Positions 1 through 14,024 are shown, counted from the stretch's first letter. The stretch is 64,000 bases of DNA from Certhia americana (GCA_018697195.1 CM031873.1:124001-188000), one strand, 5' to 3'. The notes: generated from the sequence alone by a model not told the origin. Numbers and translations are program-made.

Positions 1-43
1 AACAAAAAAAGCCTGGCTTCTGTCTTGTCTTTCGATGAAATTA

Positions 44-44
<1 letters not shown>

Positions 45-86
<42 letters not shown>
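45..86 (+). repeat. A42 homopolymer
   Basis: An uninterrupted run of 42 A residues. No recognisable retroelement body precedes it, so it may be a simple microsatellite, or the tail of an element cut by the window edge. Length is likely to be polymorphic and error-prone in assemblies. Confidence 0.9.
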
Positions 87-89
<3 letters not shown>

Positions 90-2579
90 GTTTTATAGGT
101 CCATTTTTTATTTGCCTTCTTTATTCCTCTAATAAGGACTCATTGCATTTGGAAAACTAATTTTGGGGTTTTTTTTTTTTTCCCTATGAGTGGCCCTGGA
201 CTGAATTTAAAATGTGATTGTATTTGCATCATGCAGAACAATAGCTATCCCAAACAGCTAAAACCTGTCACGTTTTTTCAGTCCTAAGAGCTGATGCACC
301 TGCCTGGACCAAAAAAAATTAACTAGATAAAAACTGGGAGCTTGGGGAAGCTTCCCTTGAGCCCCTTTTCTCTGCTCAAGGTTTTGGGGTTTGCACATCT
401 TCCAGATCATCACAGGCTGTGTCTGAGGAACCCTGCTCCCTTGGCAGAGCTCAGAACTCCATCCCCAGGGTGTCCCTGGTGCCTCCTCTGCAGGTGCCAT
501 GGCTGCTGCTGGCACAGACCCGAGTGATTGATGGTGACACCTAATTTTAAATTGCTATCGAAGTCTTATTAGTCTGTGATCACTAATCAGAATGAAAGTT
601 GGTTTTTGTTGGCTTTTGTTACTCGTTCCACTTTGTCCATATTAGTTACAGGCATAATGTGATTGCTGCTCTGCTCTGCTGATACATGGCAGTCCCAAGG
701 GATCCCCTTTACTAAAATCTAGATTTCTCTTTACAGCTTGTCAGGTTGCTGTTACAGCCATAGAATGCTTTTTAATACTTTATAGTTCTCAGTGCAAAGA
801 AACTTTATGTTGTTTTCATAGGTGAGGGTGACATAAATGTTAAAGTGCCTCCTGTTATTTGATATTTAATTATGAAAGCATCTGCTGGAGTAATAGTATG
901 AGCCTGGTGTAATCAGCACTGGGGCAGACCTGCTAATCTTTTCATTTGGTCTAGACATCAAGGATGCTTTGTACTAGTCTGGCTGTAGCCTGATAATCTA
1001 AGACCTTCTGGACTGAAAGTTTCAGGACTCTTTATGAAGGGAAAAACTCCTCCATAAAACCCCTTAGGTTTGCGTATTCCTCAGGCTGATAAATGCCTGT
1101 TTGATTAGTTCATGGTAAAGGTATTTGGATGAACCTGACCATGGAGGCAGCTTGGCTCTGTGTTAATGCCTTGATGTCTGAGAGAGCAGCAGCCCCTGGG
1201 TATCAGGACAAGGGTGCTGCTCCTGCTTCTCATGGCTCTTTGAACTCAGATAATTCTGATTAAACAGCATTTCCATGTTACTTAGAAAATATTTTTGTAA
1301 TTAGTTGCATTCCTAAAGAGATCCACAATTCCTGGCAAGCGTTTGGAAGTGACGAATGGGTTTCCTTGCTCTTTTCTCCTCTTTCTGTTGTAGCAACAAT
1401 TCCTCTTGTTACCTATTTAAACCAATTTAAAGGTTCTAAATAAACACCAAAATAATTGCCAGCAGTCTGTTTTCCAAAACCTATCTACATACTTATTTCT
1501 CATGTATCACAGTCCAGTTTTAATCTGTAACATGGTTTATGTCAGACCTCTGCATCTTTAATTAAGGAGTGGGTAGGAGGGCAGCAGCCGGAACCCCCTT
1601 CACCTGTAAGATGCATTGGGAAAGTCATTCAGGGTCAAAACAAAGAAATTCTGTCTCAACAGTGGCCAAAACTGAATGCCTGAGGAGGAGTATCGCAACA
1701 TAAATGAGGCCTTGTGTTTTTTATGAGTATTTTAGTTCTTTGCATGGAAAAATTTAGATTTTATCTAGCCTGGAAGGATTCCAGTGCTGTCTAAAGAAAA
1801 CTTGCTGTCTGAATAAAACCACTGTCTGGTCTGGCACAGCGCTGGGAAGTGCTGGTGCAGCTCCTCCTTGGGGAAGTGGTGATGATGTGAGTGAGTGCTG
1901 GGATGTTGTGCCTGAACTCGCCTTTGCTGGAGCAGGAGCAGCTCCCCATGTGCCTCTGCTGTTTGTGCTGACTAGCCCCAGCCAGTTCATATTGAAATAA
2001 AGCCCAAGTCCCCTGTAATCTGGTGTTACCCTAGAAGTAGATAACTGTGACATTAAGGAAATACAGGCTGGGAATGCACAGTGGAATTACTTTTTGTCCT
2101 CTGGATAATAAGGCAAAGCTTGGCTCTGGCATTTCTGCAAATCTATCACCATGGACTGTGCCCAGTGTGGAAATCCAGGTGAGGAAAGAGTTGGAACCCC
2201 ATAGGGGTGAGATGGAGTTGCATTGCCAACTTTGCTGGTTCATCCTTGGTTTGATTTTGTGCTGCTTTCCTGTAGTACTTTCCTGTAGTTTTCTTGGCTT
2301 GGTGAGGGTGGAAATACCAGTGTTCAGAGCGTTCTGTGTTCATTGTTCTGTGTCCAGAGAGTTTCAGGGAAGGTGCAGGTACACATCTCCTGCACTCCCG
2401 GTCCCGCTTGCCTTTTATCCTCTCCCAAAAGAGTGTCTTCTGTAAAATGCAGATCATAATCTACTTATTTGTGGGGAGGAAAGACAAGAGGATAGAGCAA
2501 AATTAAATAATGGTGGGGTTTTTGTCTTTGCTTTATTTGAACAGTCAAGCAGGAAAGATAGCCCTTCTAAAATATATTT

Positions 2580-2768
2580 ATATGAGATGGTGAGGCCCTG
2601 GCACATGTTTCCCAGAGAAGCTGTGGACTCCCCAGCCCTGGAAGTGTCCAAGGCCAGGTTGCTGGAGGTTGGAGCAGCCTTGTCTAGAGGAAGGTGTCCC
2701 ACCCATGGTAGGGTGTTGGAACAAGATGGGCTTTAAGGTGCTTTCCAAACCATGCTATGATTCTACAG
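2580..2768 (+). mobile_element. CR1 LINE 3' fragment
   Basis: The segment carries the CR1 tail in sense: a TGAGGCCCTGGCACA-like start, then CCCAGAGAAGCTGTGG, AAGTGTCCAAGGCCAGG and a CTATGATTCTACAG end, which is the CR1 3' terminus. It is 5'-truncated and has no coding potential. The exact left edge is uncertain; faint similarity may extend to about 2540. Confidence 0.85.
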
Positions 2769-4542
2769 TTTTATATCTGTAAATATGCCTTGTTTTGCAG
2801 TCTATAACTTCTTGGAGCAACATTATCTTTCCTTTCTTTAATCAAAGGCTGTGTTTGCTAAGAGCCCAGTGGTGCTGAGCAGCAGGCTTATTGACTAAGG
2901 TGAGGTTTGATGAAGTACTCTGGAATGAGAGGAGAAACACCTCAAGGAAGGCTTGGGGCTTGACTTGGTCTTTGTGGCATCTCAGTATTTGCAGGTCCCT
3001 GTGCCCCTCTCCCCTCCTCTCACCAGATCATCTCCCTGCCAGCATTTAGAAGCTCAGCTTACTTGTCAGCAGCTTGTCTGCTAATAGGAACAACTGTTCT
3101 CCATCAAAGCTGTCTGAGCAAAGCGTGTGGAAATTCAAAAGAAATATCACTGGTGAAACCCAACAGAGAAAACTCGTGCAGGTTTGGAGAGGGAGCTGCC
3201 AAACTATAAATATTTATATACTAAATGCATATGCTGGTGTGCAAATGAAGTGCTTGTAAATCCTGTGACCAATCTTCCAAAACTGCCATGGGTATGGTTT
3301 AGTTTAGAAAACACATTTTAAACCTTTATTTGTATGAGCAGATGTTTAGAGAGACACTGCCAAGGAGTGCTGGGTGGGTGCCCAGCATTCCACTGGGACA
3401 AAGCGTGTGGTGCAAAATTCCTTTTTCCTGGTGGCACTTTTTATTTTTCTAGTTGCTGGTCCTGGGACCAGAATTGGAACTATTTGCATAATTTCAGTTT
3501 GTTTTTCAAAACTAGAATTTTTTTACATAGTGAAACTGAGAGTTTAGCTCAACTTTTTCGACAAGCACCTAAGGGTAGAGCTAATAAAAAAATTGTATTT
3601 ACTAAATCACACAATTCTGTCAGTTATTTTTCATTATTTGTTCAGTGTTTAAGTGATTTGCAAATGCACTTAGATTTCTTTGTAATTTTAACACTTCAAT
3701 TAAATAAGTAGGTGGGCTGACCATTACCTTCTGTGGCAGTTTTGTTAATATAAATTATCTGTGCCCAGATATTTAAAATTTTCAATTATTTTAATATTTT
3801 TTTCCCAGAATATCATACAGATATAGTAAACATGTGCTTTGATTGTTTTATTTCATGCTTTCTCTATAAATCTTACTTCATAAGGAGCATTACTGAATGT
3901 TGCAATTCATTTCAGCACTTCATATTTAATGATTATCATGTAAGAGCATCTTGGGACTTGTCTACACAGGAACTACAGCGTAATTAAATGGAGGGATGCA
4001 TTTAAGGACTTGCCTACGTAGGAAAATTAATTTGAATTTTAATACAATGTGAATTTTTAAGCTTATTGGTTTTTTCTTGGGATGTATTTTATGGGTATTT
4101 TTGTTTTGGAGTAAGAACTTCTTGTTACAAGCTTGTTTTGGAATTGCCAAGCCAGTGTTTCTCAGGTATCTGCACACCTTTTCCTCACTGAAGAACTTGA
4201 AATCTGGTCAAAAGTAGATGTTTCACCATATATTTTTTGTTGTAGAAATATGGCAATATTTATTCGAGTTTCAGTTTGTAATGTTGTTGGGGTTTTTTAT
4301 TTCAAGAGTTTCCATTAGTGTAAGTGATTTGATTTTGCAATTCTTTTTTCAGAGGACCTAATAGCTTTTTATGTTTTGATTTCTGTATGATTTTCCTTTT
4401 CCATATACGTATTGGGTGGCACCCACATATGGATCTGGGCTTGGGGATAAGCAAATTAAATTCTTTGTTTTATCCTCTACTTGCCAGCAATGATCAGTGG
4501 AACCTTGATGCTGGACTTCCAGTCCTTTGTTTTCTTCTTCTA

Positions 4543-4800
4543 CACAGAGTCCCAGGATGGGTTGGGTTGGAATGGACCATAAAACTCATCCAGTTCTGCC
4601 CCAGTGTCCAACCTGGCCTTGGACACTTTCAGGATGGTGCAGCTTCCCTGGGCATCCTGTGCCAGGGCTTCCCCACCCTTACAGGGAAGAATTTTTTCCT
4701 AATATCCCAGGTAAGCCTGCCCTCTGGCAGTGGGAAGCCCTTTCCCCTTATCCTGTCACTCCACATCCTTGGGAGCAGTCTCTGTCTTTATGTATGTATT
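4543..4800 (-). mobile_element. CR1 LINE 3' fragment, antisense
   Basis: Reverse-complement CR1 tail. It begins with a degenerate CACAGAGTCCCAGGATGGG terminus, followed by CCAACCTGGCCTTGGACAC, then TTTTTTCCTAATATCCCAGG and a CTTATCCTGTCACT block. The order matches the usual CR1 3' end read on the minus strand. The open frames on the plus strand here are shadows of the element. Confidence 0.85.
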
Positions 4801-6584
4801 CTTACTTGCCCAAATAAAGGTTTTGTTCCAGGATGAGATACTATAATGCACTTCCATTACCACAGAAAGACTTTTCATGGTTCTGAGTTTAGTTTCATTG
4901 AAAGTGAACACAATGTCCAAAACTCTCATGGGGCAGTCTGGCTTTAAAGCCTTGCACAAAGTGCCTCAGTCAAATTCCCACTGAATCCAGATGTTTTTAT
5001 TTCTTTTTTTCTTGTGATTGAACGAAGCACTAGTCCCAGCCACGCAGCTTTAGCAAGACCTGTGTAGTCAAAGCTTCCACATCCCTGTGGTGTCACCAAC
5101 AGGAAGGAGTTGGAAATAGTCCCCCCAGAAGCATTCAGATGGATGGATACTGGCACCTGGGGGAAATCAGGCCACTGAGGTGCAAGGCTGGTTATTTTTT
5201 TTTTCCCAATAGATACTCAGAAAACTTCATATTGGACTAACACTTAGCAAACAAAGGTGACATTTGAGGCACCTGGAATACAAACCTGACAAGAGTGGCA
5301 TTTCTGTGTCAATATTAAAAACTGCTGGGAGTGCACTGCTCTGGTAATATCCATGGCATGAGCTGCAGGAGCTTGAGCCTGTTGGCTGGGCAGGGAGTTC
5401 CTGCTTTAGATACCCTTTTCTTGTGTGCAGTTTTGGACACTTGCTCTGATGTGGAAAAGTGCTGCTGTAGCAGCACTCGTGAGCTGCAGTGGGGCTGAAG
5501 GGAACAAAAGCTACCCCAGGTTTCATGTGGAAAGCACCAATTTATTCCAACTGATTGATGCTCATGCAGTGCTTAGAACAAGTCTTGCTTATATGTCATT
5601 ATGTTTCTTATTATGCTTACATTTTAAGAATAGCCTTCTAAGATAGAGAGAATTATTCTATTTTATTTGTGTCTTTGACTGCTTTTTGGCAAGAATCTTC
5701 CCATTGCCAGAAGTCAGATTAAAATTAATGTTGTTTAAGCTTCTAAGGCTTTTGAAAGGATCACTGGTACAAAATAAATAAATTTACGCAAGTGAATAGG
5801 CCATTATACCTTAAAAAGAGGGGAGGTAATTTGATTTGGTGTCTTAATTGGTTTCCAAGCTAAAATTAATAGTGTGTGGAATCCCTCTTAGTAACTTGAC
5901 TCAGAACTATTTATTTTTCAACTCCTCTTTTGAGATTGATGGGTGTGTTATCTTAGCATTTGGGAGATGCAAGCAGTACTGGAATGACAAACATTTCTTG
6001 ACAGCTTTAGAAAGATGAATGGTGTGATGACCCTGTAACAGGTTTGGGTGTTTATGCTTTCCAGTGGGTCATCATGAGACTCTTGCTTCACTTTCATTCT
6101 TAATGAAGGGGAAGGAAAGGTGAGACCTAATTATGGGCTTGAGATGTCTTCTGTAATGTGAGTTCTCAGAGTACAGGTTTGTCATCCAGCCCTCAACAGA
6201 AGAGCATAGTGATGCTCATCCCTGGTTCATGGTCCCAGTTGGTGCATTTTGCTTTTAGAAAAGAAGATGCTTACTGGACTTTACTGCAAAGCTGACACTC
6301 AGTGATTGGCTACACCTTGGATATTTGTTATTATATTGTTACTGTATTGTTACTTTATTCGGTAGTCCTACACATTTTGCATCAAATCATGTTTTAATGA
6401 AGAAAAATCCTTTACCAAAACTGGAAAATTAATTTATTTCTGTAACTAAAAAATATTTTGAACAAGCAGTTAATATGTTTGCTCCTACTGAAATAACCTC
6501 TGCCTCCCCAAAAGCAGGCAAGCCTGCTGCTGTATATACAATGCTTCTTTTGTCTGTCCTGTAAGAAGAAAAGCCTCAGTAATA

Positions 6585-6750
6585 GGATGTGTCAGCCATG
6601 AGCAGTTAAAACCAACACATCTCCGCATGGTATAAGAGAACAGTTTATGGATTAATATTCAGGTTCCTGGCAGGAAGCACATTGCGGTGGATTAGTATTC
6701 TTATCGTTTGAGTGACAATTTATAAAAGCTGATTAAAATTACCTGGATCT
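6585..6750. promoter_or_regulatory. Candidate conserved non-coding element
   Basis: A compact block with many homeodomain-like and AT-hook-like words (GGATTAATATTC, GTGGATTAGTATTC, GCTGATTAAAATTACC) and a RUNX-like TGCGGT. It is not repeat-like and has no usable open frame. That texture is typical of conserved intronic enhancers in amniotes, but conservation has not been measured, so this is an inference from composition alone. Confidence 0.3.
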
Positions 6751-7640
6751 GGGACTCATGGGTTGGAGCCAGAAGATGTATGGAAGTGATTTAAATCTCA
6801 CCTTCCTACTTCCCTGCTCTAATCTCCTGGGCAAGAGCAGAGCACAGCGAGTCTGTTTGATTTTATAGCTCTCTAGTAGTCACAGGGGACTGAAAGCAGC
6901 TGATACCGATAGTCTGGAGGGCTCTTGAGTGGCCTGCTCCTTCTACAACTGCCCAGGAGCTCAGGATCCTGCTGTAGTTACCAGGGAGAAATTAAATCTT
7001 GGCAGCTCCTGCCTCTGTTCACACTCCTTTGGAGGAGATTTGTGTCTCCTGGTTGATTGAGGATGTCCTGCTTGACTTAGGCACTGCATTGAGCAGCAGA
7101 AATACTTCCCCAAGAGTTCCTGAGTAACAACTTTATTCCACCAGAGGAATTTGTCTAAGCCATCTTCAGTATCAGATTTTATCAGCAGTATTGCTCAAAG
7201 CAGCTGCACTGCATCCAGAGAACCTGGCCTGGTGTATTTTAGGACATACAGTAACTTAAACCAGATACTGACCTTGTGCAATACCTATCTTCAGCAAAGA
7301 GATTGTTATTTGAAATTTTGTTTGTTTTTTAAATTATACGTTGCACTCATGGCATGCTGGCATTGTGACAAATATTTTTTAATGCAAAGGAATCTATTGA
7401 AGAAACTGTCTTTGCAAAGTGATTCAGGGGATATTTTGGTAAGGCATAAAGGTGGTGTTTTTCTTCAACCCTAGCAGTGGTTGCTAAAATACATACTAAT
7501 AAAATAGTTCCTGAAGAAACCATGTTACAGATGTCAGATGCTTCTGACATCTATTTAATGACGATAATTAATCATTAAAAACTTGCAGGGTAGGGAAGAG
7601 ACGTGGGGTGATCAGAAGCATGTGTGGGGAGGTGAAGTTC

Positions 7641-7675
7641 TCCTTTCTTATTCCTTTCTTATTCCTTTCTTATTT
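7641..7675 (+). repeat. Short 11-bp tandem repeat
   Basis: Three near-perfect tandem copies of TTCCTTTCTTA followed by a T-rich end. It is a pyrimidine-rich microsatellite within the COX10 intron. Confidence 0.85.
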
Positions 7676-9978
7676 TTATTGAATGTTGCTTCATTGCTTT
7701 GTCTCTGTGACCCTGGCAGGAAAGAACCCTCCAACCCCTCAGCGGAGACACAGCACGGTGGTGCTGCCTCTCTCCTGGGGTGCATGATGCACCAGCACAG
7801 TGGGGGCAGCTGCACAACAGCTTCAGCCTTTCTCTCTGCTCTTTTTGTGTCCAGGGTGACCTGACCCAGTGACACAGATCAAAAAATGGGAAGATCCAGC
7901 AGGAAATTAGCTGATTTTTGGCCAGATCAGGTCGTTCTGTGGTTGGGTGAGCTTAAGGGAAGGGCATGAGTTGTTTATCTAACTGAAATACATTTTTTAG
8001 CAGTTTTCATTTTAAGTTGAAAAGGAAGAGCCTGACAGCAGCAAAATCTGAAATGATGGGAAGATATGCAGTGCAGAGTGTCCTGTGCTTGGAAATTGCC
8101 TCCTTTGCTCAAGGAGCCCAAAGATGGGCAAGTGTCCTCCTGGAAGAGGGGCTCAAGAAAAGCTTGGAGTAAGGAGCTTTGTTTAAGCATACATTAATTG
8201 TGTTTGTGCTAAACAGAAAGGAATTGGTGGTGGTAAATGTATAATATTATTAGTCTTTGGCAGCTGGCCGGAAAGCAGTATTCCTTCCCATGGAAGTTAT
8301 TTCTCCAATGTGGATCACACGAGGTGAAGCCAGCTTTCATTTCCCCTGAAGCCATGGCTGACCTCGGTGAGGCCTTGGGAATACACTAGTTAGGTGGCTC
8401 ACAAAGTCAGCAGTTTTCAAGATGGAACAGCTTATAAGGGCTGGCTTTTATTTTTATTATTATTTCATTTTTGTTATGCTATCTTCTTAGTAAAATATGA
8501 TTTTAATGAGAAGAGCCAGGCTCATTGGTGGTCACCAGACCTGTTTCTCATTTACTAAACCAGGAGATTCATGTCTTTTCTCCCATTTCAAGCTTTGGGT
8601 ATCAGGTGCATGGAAAAAATGAAGATAAATGAGCTAGTTTTTCATACATTGGTACAAGAAAACTTGATTCAAAGATAAAAGCAAGAAAAATTGCTTATAT
8701 GGAGTAAAGTAGATAAAGAATTTTAGTACACATGCCATGTTATTTAACTTGTGAAGTTATTCAAACACTGAAGATCTTTAGTTATTGTTAATTGCTTGCT
8801 CCTTGTTTCAGGCTTGGATGCAGCAGGCCCAGGGTCTTTCCTTCCACCCTCACTGCTCTTCCTCAAGTGAGTGCTACAAGCACATCCACACCTGCAGAGC
8901 CAGTGGTTTATCCAGCTGTGCTTCCCCAGTTGCCAGCAGTGTATTTCAGGATGTGTCCATCATCCTCTCCTCTATCCCGACCCCTCATGGCTGTGACAAG
9001 CCCCACAGATGAAGCAGCACTGGGAACACCTCACTGTGGCACTCCATGTTATCACAGCCGTGAGCTTTTCAAGCTCCTTGTAATGTCCAGCACTTGTGGT
9101 ATCAGCAGAGGATGTTGTTTGGCCAAAGTGCTGTGGGAGAGCCCCAAGCTGCAGGAGGTCAGTGACCACTTGCTTTGTCGGTCAGAGCCACTGAAAGGAC
9201 CTGGATGAGCTGAAAACAAACACAGAACTCTGTGCCTGGTGTGCTGGTGGCTCCAGCCACTGCTGCCACTTACGGATACTGAAATGCTAAATGCCGTGTA
9301 AAACCTAAAAACTGCCCCCCATTCTGGGGATCCTTGGAAAGCCACACTTGTGAGTAGCCAAGACAGTAACAGCATCACCTCTTGAGCATTTAAAAGCAAT
9401 GCTGGCACGACAGGGTCTTAGTCCAACAGGTCAGATGGGTGTGTACCAGTGAGTCTCCCTTCCCCATCCTGAAAATCTCTAAAGTCACAAGTATCAATAT
9501 TTTCTTAGCAATTTCCTCCTGCTGTATTCCCTGAACAGAGCACTGGGTTTTTAAACACTGGCTAATAATAGGAATGTGTCTTTTGTGGGAAAAAAAAGAA
9601 ATAAACTGTGTCAGATTCTTCATGTGGCAGACCTTTCCAGTTTTGTGGGACATGACAGGCTGGGGTTTAGCTGCCCTCCTCTGTCTATAAGTAACATTGT
9701 TCAGGCTTGCATCAATCTCATTTTTAATTAGAATCCTCTTTGAGATGGAAAATATCAGAGTAGATCTATAGTAAGACTGGGAACTTCACAGCCAGAGGGT
9801 TTTCAGATGCTGCCTTAAAAAAAAAAGAAAAAGCTATTTCTAATCCTTAAAATATTTGCCTTGCTTTATTTTCATATCTTGAAGACAAACAGGTGCTGTG
9901 TGCCCTTTATGATTCTCAAATATACAATCTCCAAGCCAGCAGTCTCCAAAGCCTTCCCTTGTTTGTACAATTAGGGTG

Positions 9979-10090
9979 GGATTTTCGGAATCACTCAGTG
10001 TTGGTCTGTCTCTGCTCTCATTGAAGTCAAACTGTCATTGACTTCAGTGAGAATTGTGTTAGATCAGCACATGAGTGCTTTTGAAAATCT
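9979..10090. repeat. Probable ancient palindromic amniote repeat
   Basis: The outer ends GATTTTCGGAA (9980) and TTTTGAAAATC (near 10080) are inverted, and the centre carries TGAAGTCAA and TTGACTTCA as perfect 9-bp inverted arms separated by 7 bases. From memory, this arrangement (a GATTTTCAGA end, AGCAC, a central CATTGACTTCAGTG) resembles a very common, old, palindromic non-autonomous repeat in reptile and bird genomes. I cannot confirm the family name. Confidence 0.5.
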
Positions 10091-11654
10091 TTCCTCCACT
10101 TTTTTTCCAGTCACATCTGTGTAAAATTGAGTAAAAAGACTTTTGTAATATGCTTTAATTATTCTTTGTCATTCTAATATAAGTGATTGAAAGGAAACCA
10201 GAAGGAAACCTGTAATAATCTTGACTTTGATCTTATTTGCCATGAATTATATGTTCTGTTTTTCTTCTCCATTTATATAATTATATATTACTTTATGACA
10301 ATGTAAGATAAATCACTGAAAACATGAGACTAGAAATAATTAGGTAATATGGAGAGGAAGAACAGTCTCAGAGAAAAGCACTTGACACTTCGTGGTCTGG
10401 TGGGTTTCCAGTGTTGCTAAAAGCAACTTTCCTTTGGCTGTGTGGGAAAAGCAGGAGACTTCATGTGGAAGGCTAGTGCTGAAAACTGATGAATTTGGAG
10501 GCTGCATGGCCAGCTGTGAGGAATGGCTTTCTGGATGTCACCTTCCCAGGAAACTGGAGATTATTGCCCACGTATCCGCAGTCTGCTCTGCCACTCTGCT
10601 TCCCATAGTTTTGGTACACCTGCTCCTCGTTTCATGCACCTTTTTGGTTTCCAGTGTGTGTTTCAGTGGTGTTTCTGGTTAACTGTTTGCTCTTGGGCAA
10701 TACCAAATAAAACCAAAGAGAATCAGAGCTTTCTGTAGCTCAGGGGAATTAGGAGAACACCAGAAGTGCCTAATTCAACAAGATCAATATTTGCAGGACT
10801 CGCCCTATACAACCCAGCTTCACCTCTGGCTGTAGATATTAATTGAAGTACTCTAGTGGGGCTCCCAGCAGTAGTGGGTAGTTTTATTTGTAGTATATTG
10901 TTTGTTTGGGTCCATAGCAAGAGATTTTAGCTGAGGAGGAGCTTTGGCCATCACTTATAGGTCATCTCCTCCCATGCAGTGCAGGTGGGATTCTGGAGTC
11001 CAGCAGGAGGAGGTGACTGCTTCACTCATTAGTGCTAAAAATTTACCTGAACTACCTTTCTGGGAGGCTTTGAAGAGAAATACATAGATCCAGAGGGCAA
11101 TTCTGATGGCAGAGAACACATGGAAGCCTGCTTGGATTCAGAGGTGGTTTTGCAGTGGGAAGACCTCAGAGTTACCTTGAATTAAATTGTCTTCTAATGG
11201 CAGGGTTCCATTCCATCTTTAGGCTCCTGGGATTATCAGTTCTGCTGTAAATAAGATTTAGCTTTGGAGTAAAATGTTCTGTTGGTACATGGCACACTGG
11301 TTGCCTGTTTCAGCTGCTGCTATTTCCACCACGTGTCACTGATTAGAGCTGGGCCAGCAGCCAGGCTGGTCCTTGATACACTCAAAATCCAGAAGGGTCT
11401 CTGAAAGATGTTCATTAGCTGAAGTGTGGCAGATCTGTTTGATAAACTCTATGGCATATTGTTCCTCGTGGTGCACTCTGTTGGTGTTTCCATGTGAGCA
11501 GAAGGAAAGTTGTTGTTGGACTGTTGTAATTCAGTAGATGTGATCTCTCCTGCAGGACCGTGGATGGCAAATGTAACGTGTGCTCAGGGCTCCAGAGGCC
11601 TAATTAACTGAAAATTGTCAGGCACTGTCTTGGGAAACTTAATATGTGGTCTTG

Positions 11655-11856
11655 ATGTTCAACACCCAGAGGGATCTGAGGCACTGAACCGGCTCCCCAG
11701 GGAATGGTCACAGCCGAAGGCTCCCATAGCTCAAGGAGTGTTAAGGCAGCACTCTCGGGCACAGAGGGGGATTCTTGAGATGTCTGTGCAGAGGCAGCAG
11801 TTGGACTTGATAATCATTGGGGACCCCTTCCCACTCAGGAGATTCTGTGATTCTCT
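11655..11856 (+). mobile_element. CR1 LINE 3' fragment
   Basis: Sense-strand CR1-type tail of a different subfamily from the neighbours. It contains GGAATGGTCACAG, a CAAGGAGTGTTAAGGCAGCA segment, the GGCAGCAGTTGGACTTGATAA block, and the ending CCTTCCCACTCAGGAGATTC then TGTGATTCTCTG. It is diverged and 5'-truncated. Confidence 0.75.
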
Positions 11857-12310
11857 GAACTGGTGGAAGGAACAGAAGTTGCCTGCAGAGGCCCTGGACA
11901 CACTGTCCTCTTTCCAATCAATGGTCCTGAAGGCACCTGCATAGTGTAATCTGCATCTGCATGGTGTTGTTACAGAAATCTTGGTGTGGTCTTAATGAAA
12001 TTATTAGTCTGTGAGCCCTCCAGAAGGTCTGAGTGCTCAGCCACCCTCTGCAGGCACTGCTGGTTCCAAAAGGTAGCTTGAAATGAAATGTTCTTTAACA
12101 TTTCACTTATAAGCAAAATGGAAACCAATGTGAAGAAGCTGAAGGACAGAAAGCCCATGGGTGTAAACAGCTCTGGGCAGTAATGTGACAGCTATGCTAG
12201 GAATTGGAGATGTTTAAGATATAATTACTGTATATTAATGAGATGAGATCTGCACAAAAAGTATGATGAGCCTGCCAGAGAAATAAGCCACAGAGTACTG
12301 GCTGGCCTGA

Positions 12311-12330
12311 TTTTTTTTTTTTTTTTTTTT
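12311..12330 (+). repeat. T20 homopolymer
   Basis: Twenty consecutive T residues in the COX10 intron. No adjacent retroelement body is recognised. Confidence 0.9.
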
Positions 12331-13955
12331 GCCGTCATCATGTTTTAAATGTTCATGCATACTGATTAAAATTTAGGTTAGGTTCTTGAGAGCTGTTGCC
12401 AAGTTTTGTCACTCAGGGCTTTTTTAGATGCTGTAGATTTAACTCTCAGTCTGCCCTTTTGGTGGCCAGTTTCCCAGATACTGAGGGCAGATAATGTTCT
12501 GCCATGTCCAGCTGAACTGATGCATTCAGACTTCCTGAGGAAAAAGCCTCTTGAGTGCTTCTAAAATATTTATTTATCTAGGCTTCATCTTACTGAATTT
12601 ACTGTTTGCTGAAACACGCAGGACTCTGTTGGCCTGGCATGAGATAATATGTTTGACTTCATTCACTCTTTCATTCCTATGGAATGATATTTGAGATGCA
12701 TGGCTTTTTTAATTTTTTCTAAAATATCAGGGGAAAATAATTTCAAATGGAGGAAGAATTTTGCTGAACATCTGGGAGCAAAATGGGGAAAGTTTGATAA
12801 ATGACATCTTGCTGACATGGAATAGCAACTAGCTCAGTGAAGGAATCTAGGGCATTGCAAGTAAAAAAATTTTTTAAAGTTTAGTTCGGTTGGAGGTACA
12901 GCACCATGCTGTATACATACTCTAGACAGTAACAGATTATTACAACTGTCAGACTTAAAAAAGCAAAAAAATTCAGTTTTAAGTCATATAGTAGTCTTAA
13001 TTTCAGGAGCAGACGTGTCTGTATACAATAGACACAGAAATTTTTTGACTACTTAAGTCAGCAGAGGAGATTCTTGTTCAAAATTTATATTCTGTTCAGA
13101 GGTTGATTACTATATTAAATATATGGAAATATTTGATACACTAAGCATGGCATCATCAGCTTATATTGATAACCCAACTGCATAAGTTTAAATTCTTTCA
13201 GATGTTGACTATTCAACTGTTCTTCATTTTAGCCATTTTGTGAGGCACATTGAGTTTAAAACTTGCACATATAACTTTTTATTTTATCCATTGCACACAG
13301 ATACCTTTATGCATAAGCTTAAATACTGTTAACTAAGCAAAAATCTCTTCACATGCTCAAATTTAAACTGGAAGTAACTCAAAGCAGTCAGACCTTTGCA
13401 AATAGAAATAAAACCTGTGACTTAGAAAAAAAAGTAATCGTAGCCCAGATATTTTCTGGAGAACAGACTTTAGCCCTATAGATTTTTTTCCCTTGTATTG
13501 CTCTACCAGTCTTATGTCAAATGTAATTTTTTTCTTCATTTACCATAATTGCCTTTGAAACGTAACAGTGAAACAAACCATTAACAAAACACTGAGCTGT
13601 CAGAAGCAATCACTGGTTTCAGCTCCAAATGGGGTGCTTTCCTTGCTCTGAAGAAACTTGTGTCTGTATCCTATAGAGGTTCTTTGTGAAACATCCAACA
13701 CTTCCAGGTTAATGTTGTAGCTGAGATCTGACCTGTCCGTCCAGCATAAGGTGGAGAGCAAGGACCCCTCAGTGCTTTTTTCCCAAACCAGGGACTTCAC
13801 CAGCTCTGGTGGTCGTTGGGAATGACCCTGACCACTGCACATCAGCCACAGCAAATAGAGGATGAGAAATTCCTTGTCAGCTACCTAAAAAACGCTGTAG
13901 GAGCTGCCCTGTGCTGTGCCACCGAGCTCAGGCAAAGCAGAAGATGTATGAACAG

Positions 13956-14024
13956 CCCTGCCCTGCCCCGCCCTGCCCTGCCCCACCCTTTCCAAACCTT
14001 CCCTTCCCAAACCTTCCCTTCCCC
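13956..14024 (+). repeat. Pyrimidine-rich CCCTG / CTTCC microsatellite
   Basis: Tandem CCCTG pentamers with one CCCCG variant are followed by two copies of AAACCTTCCCTTCCC. It is a simple strand-asymmetric pyrimidine tract. Confidence 0.85.
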
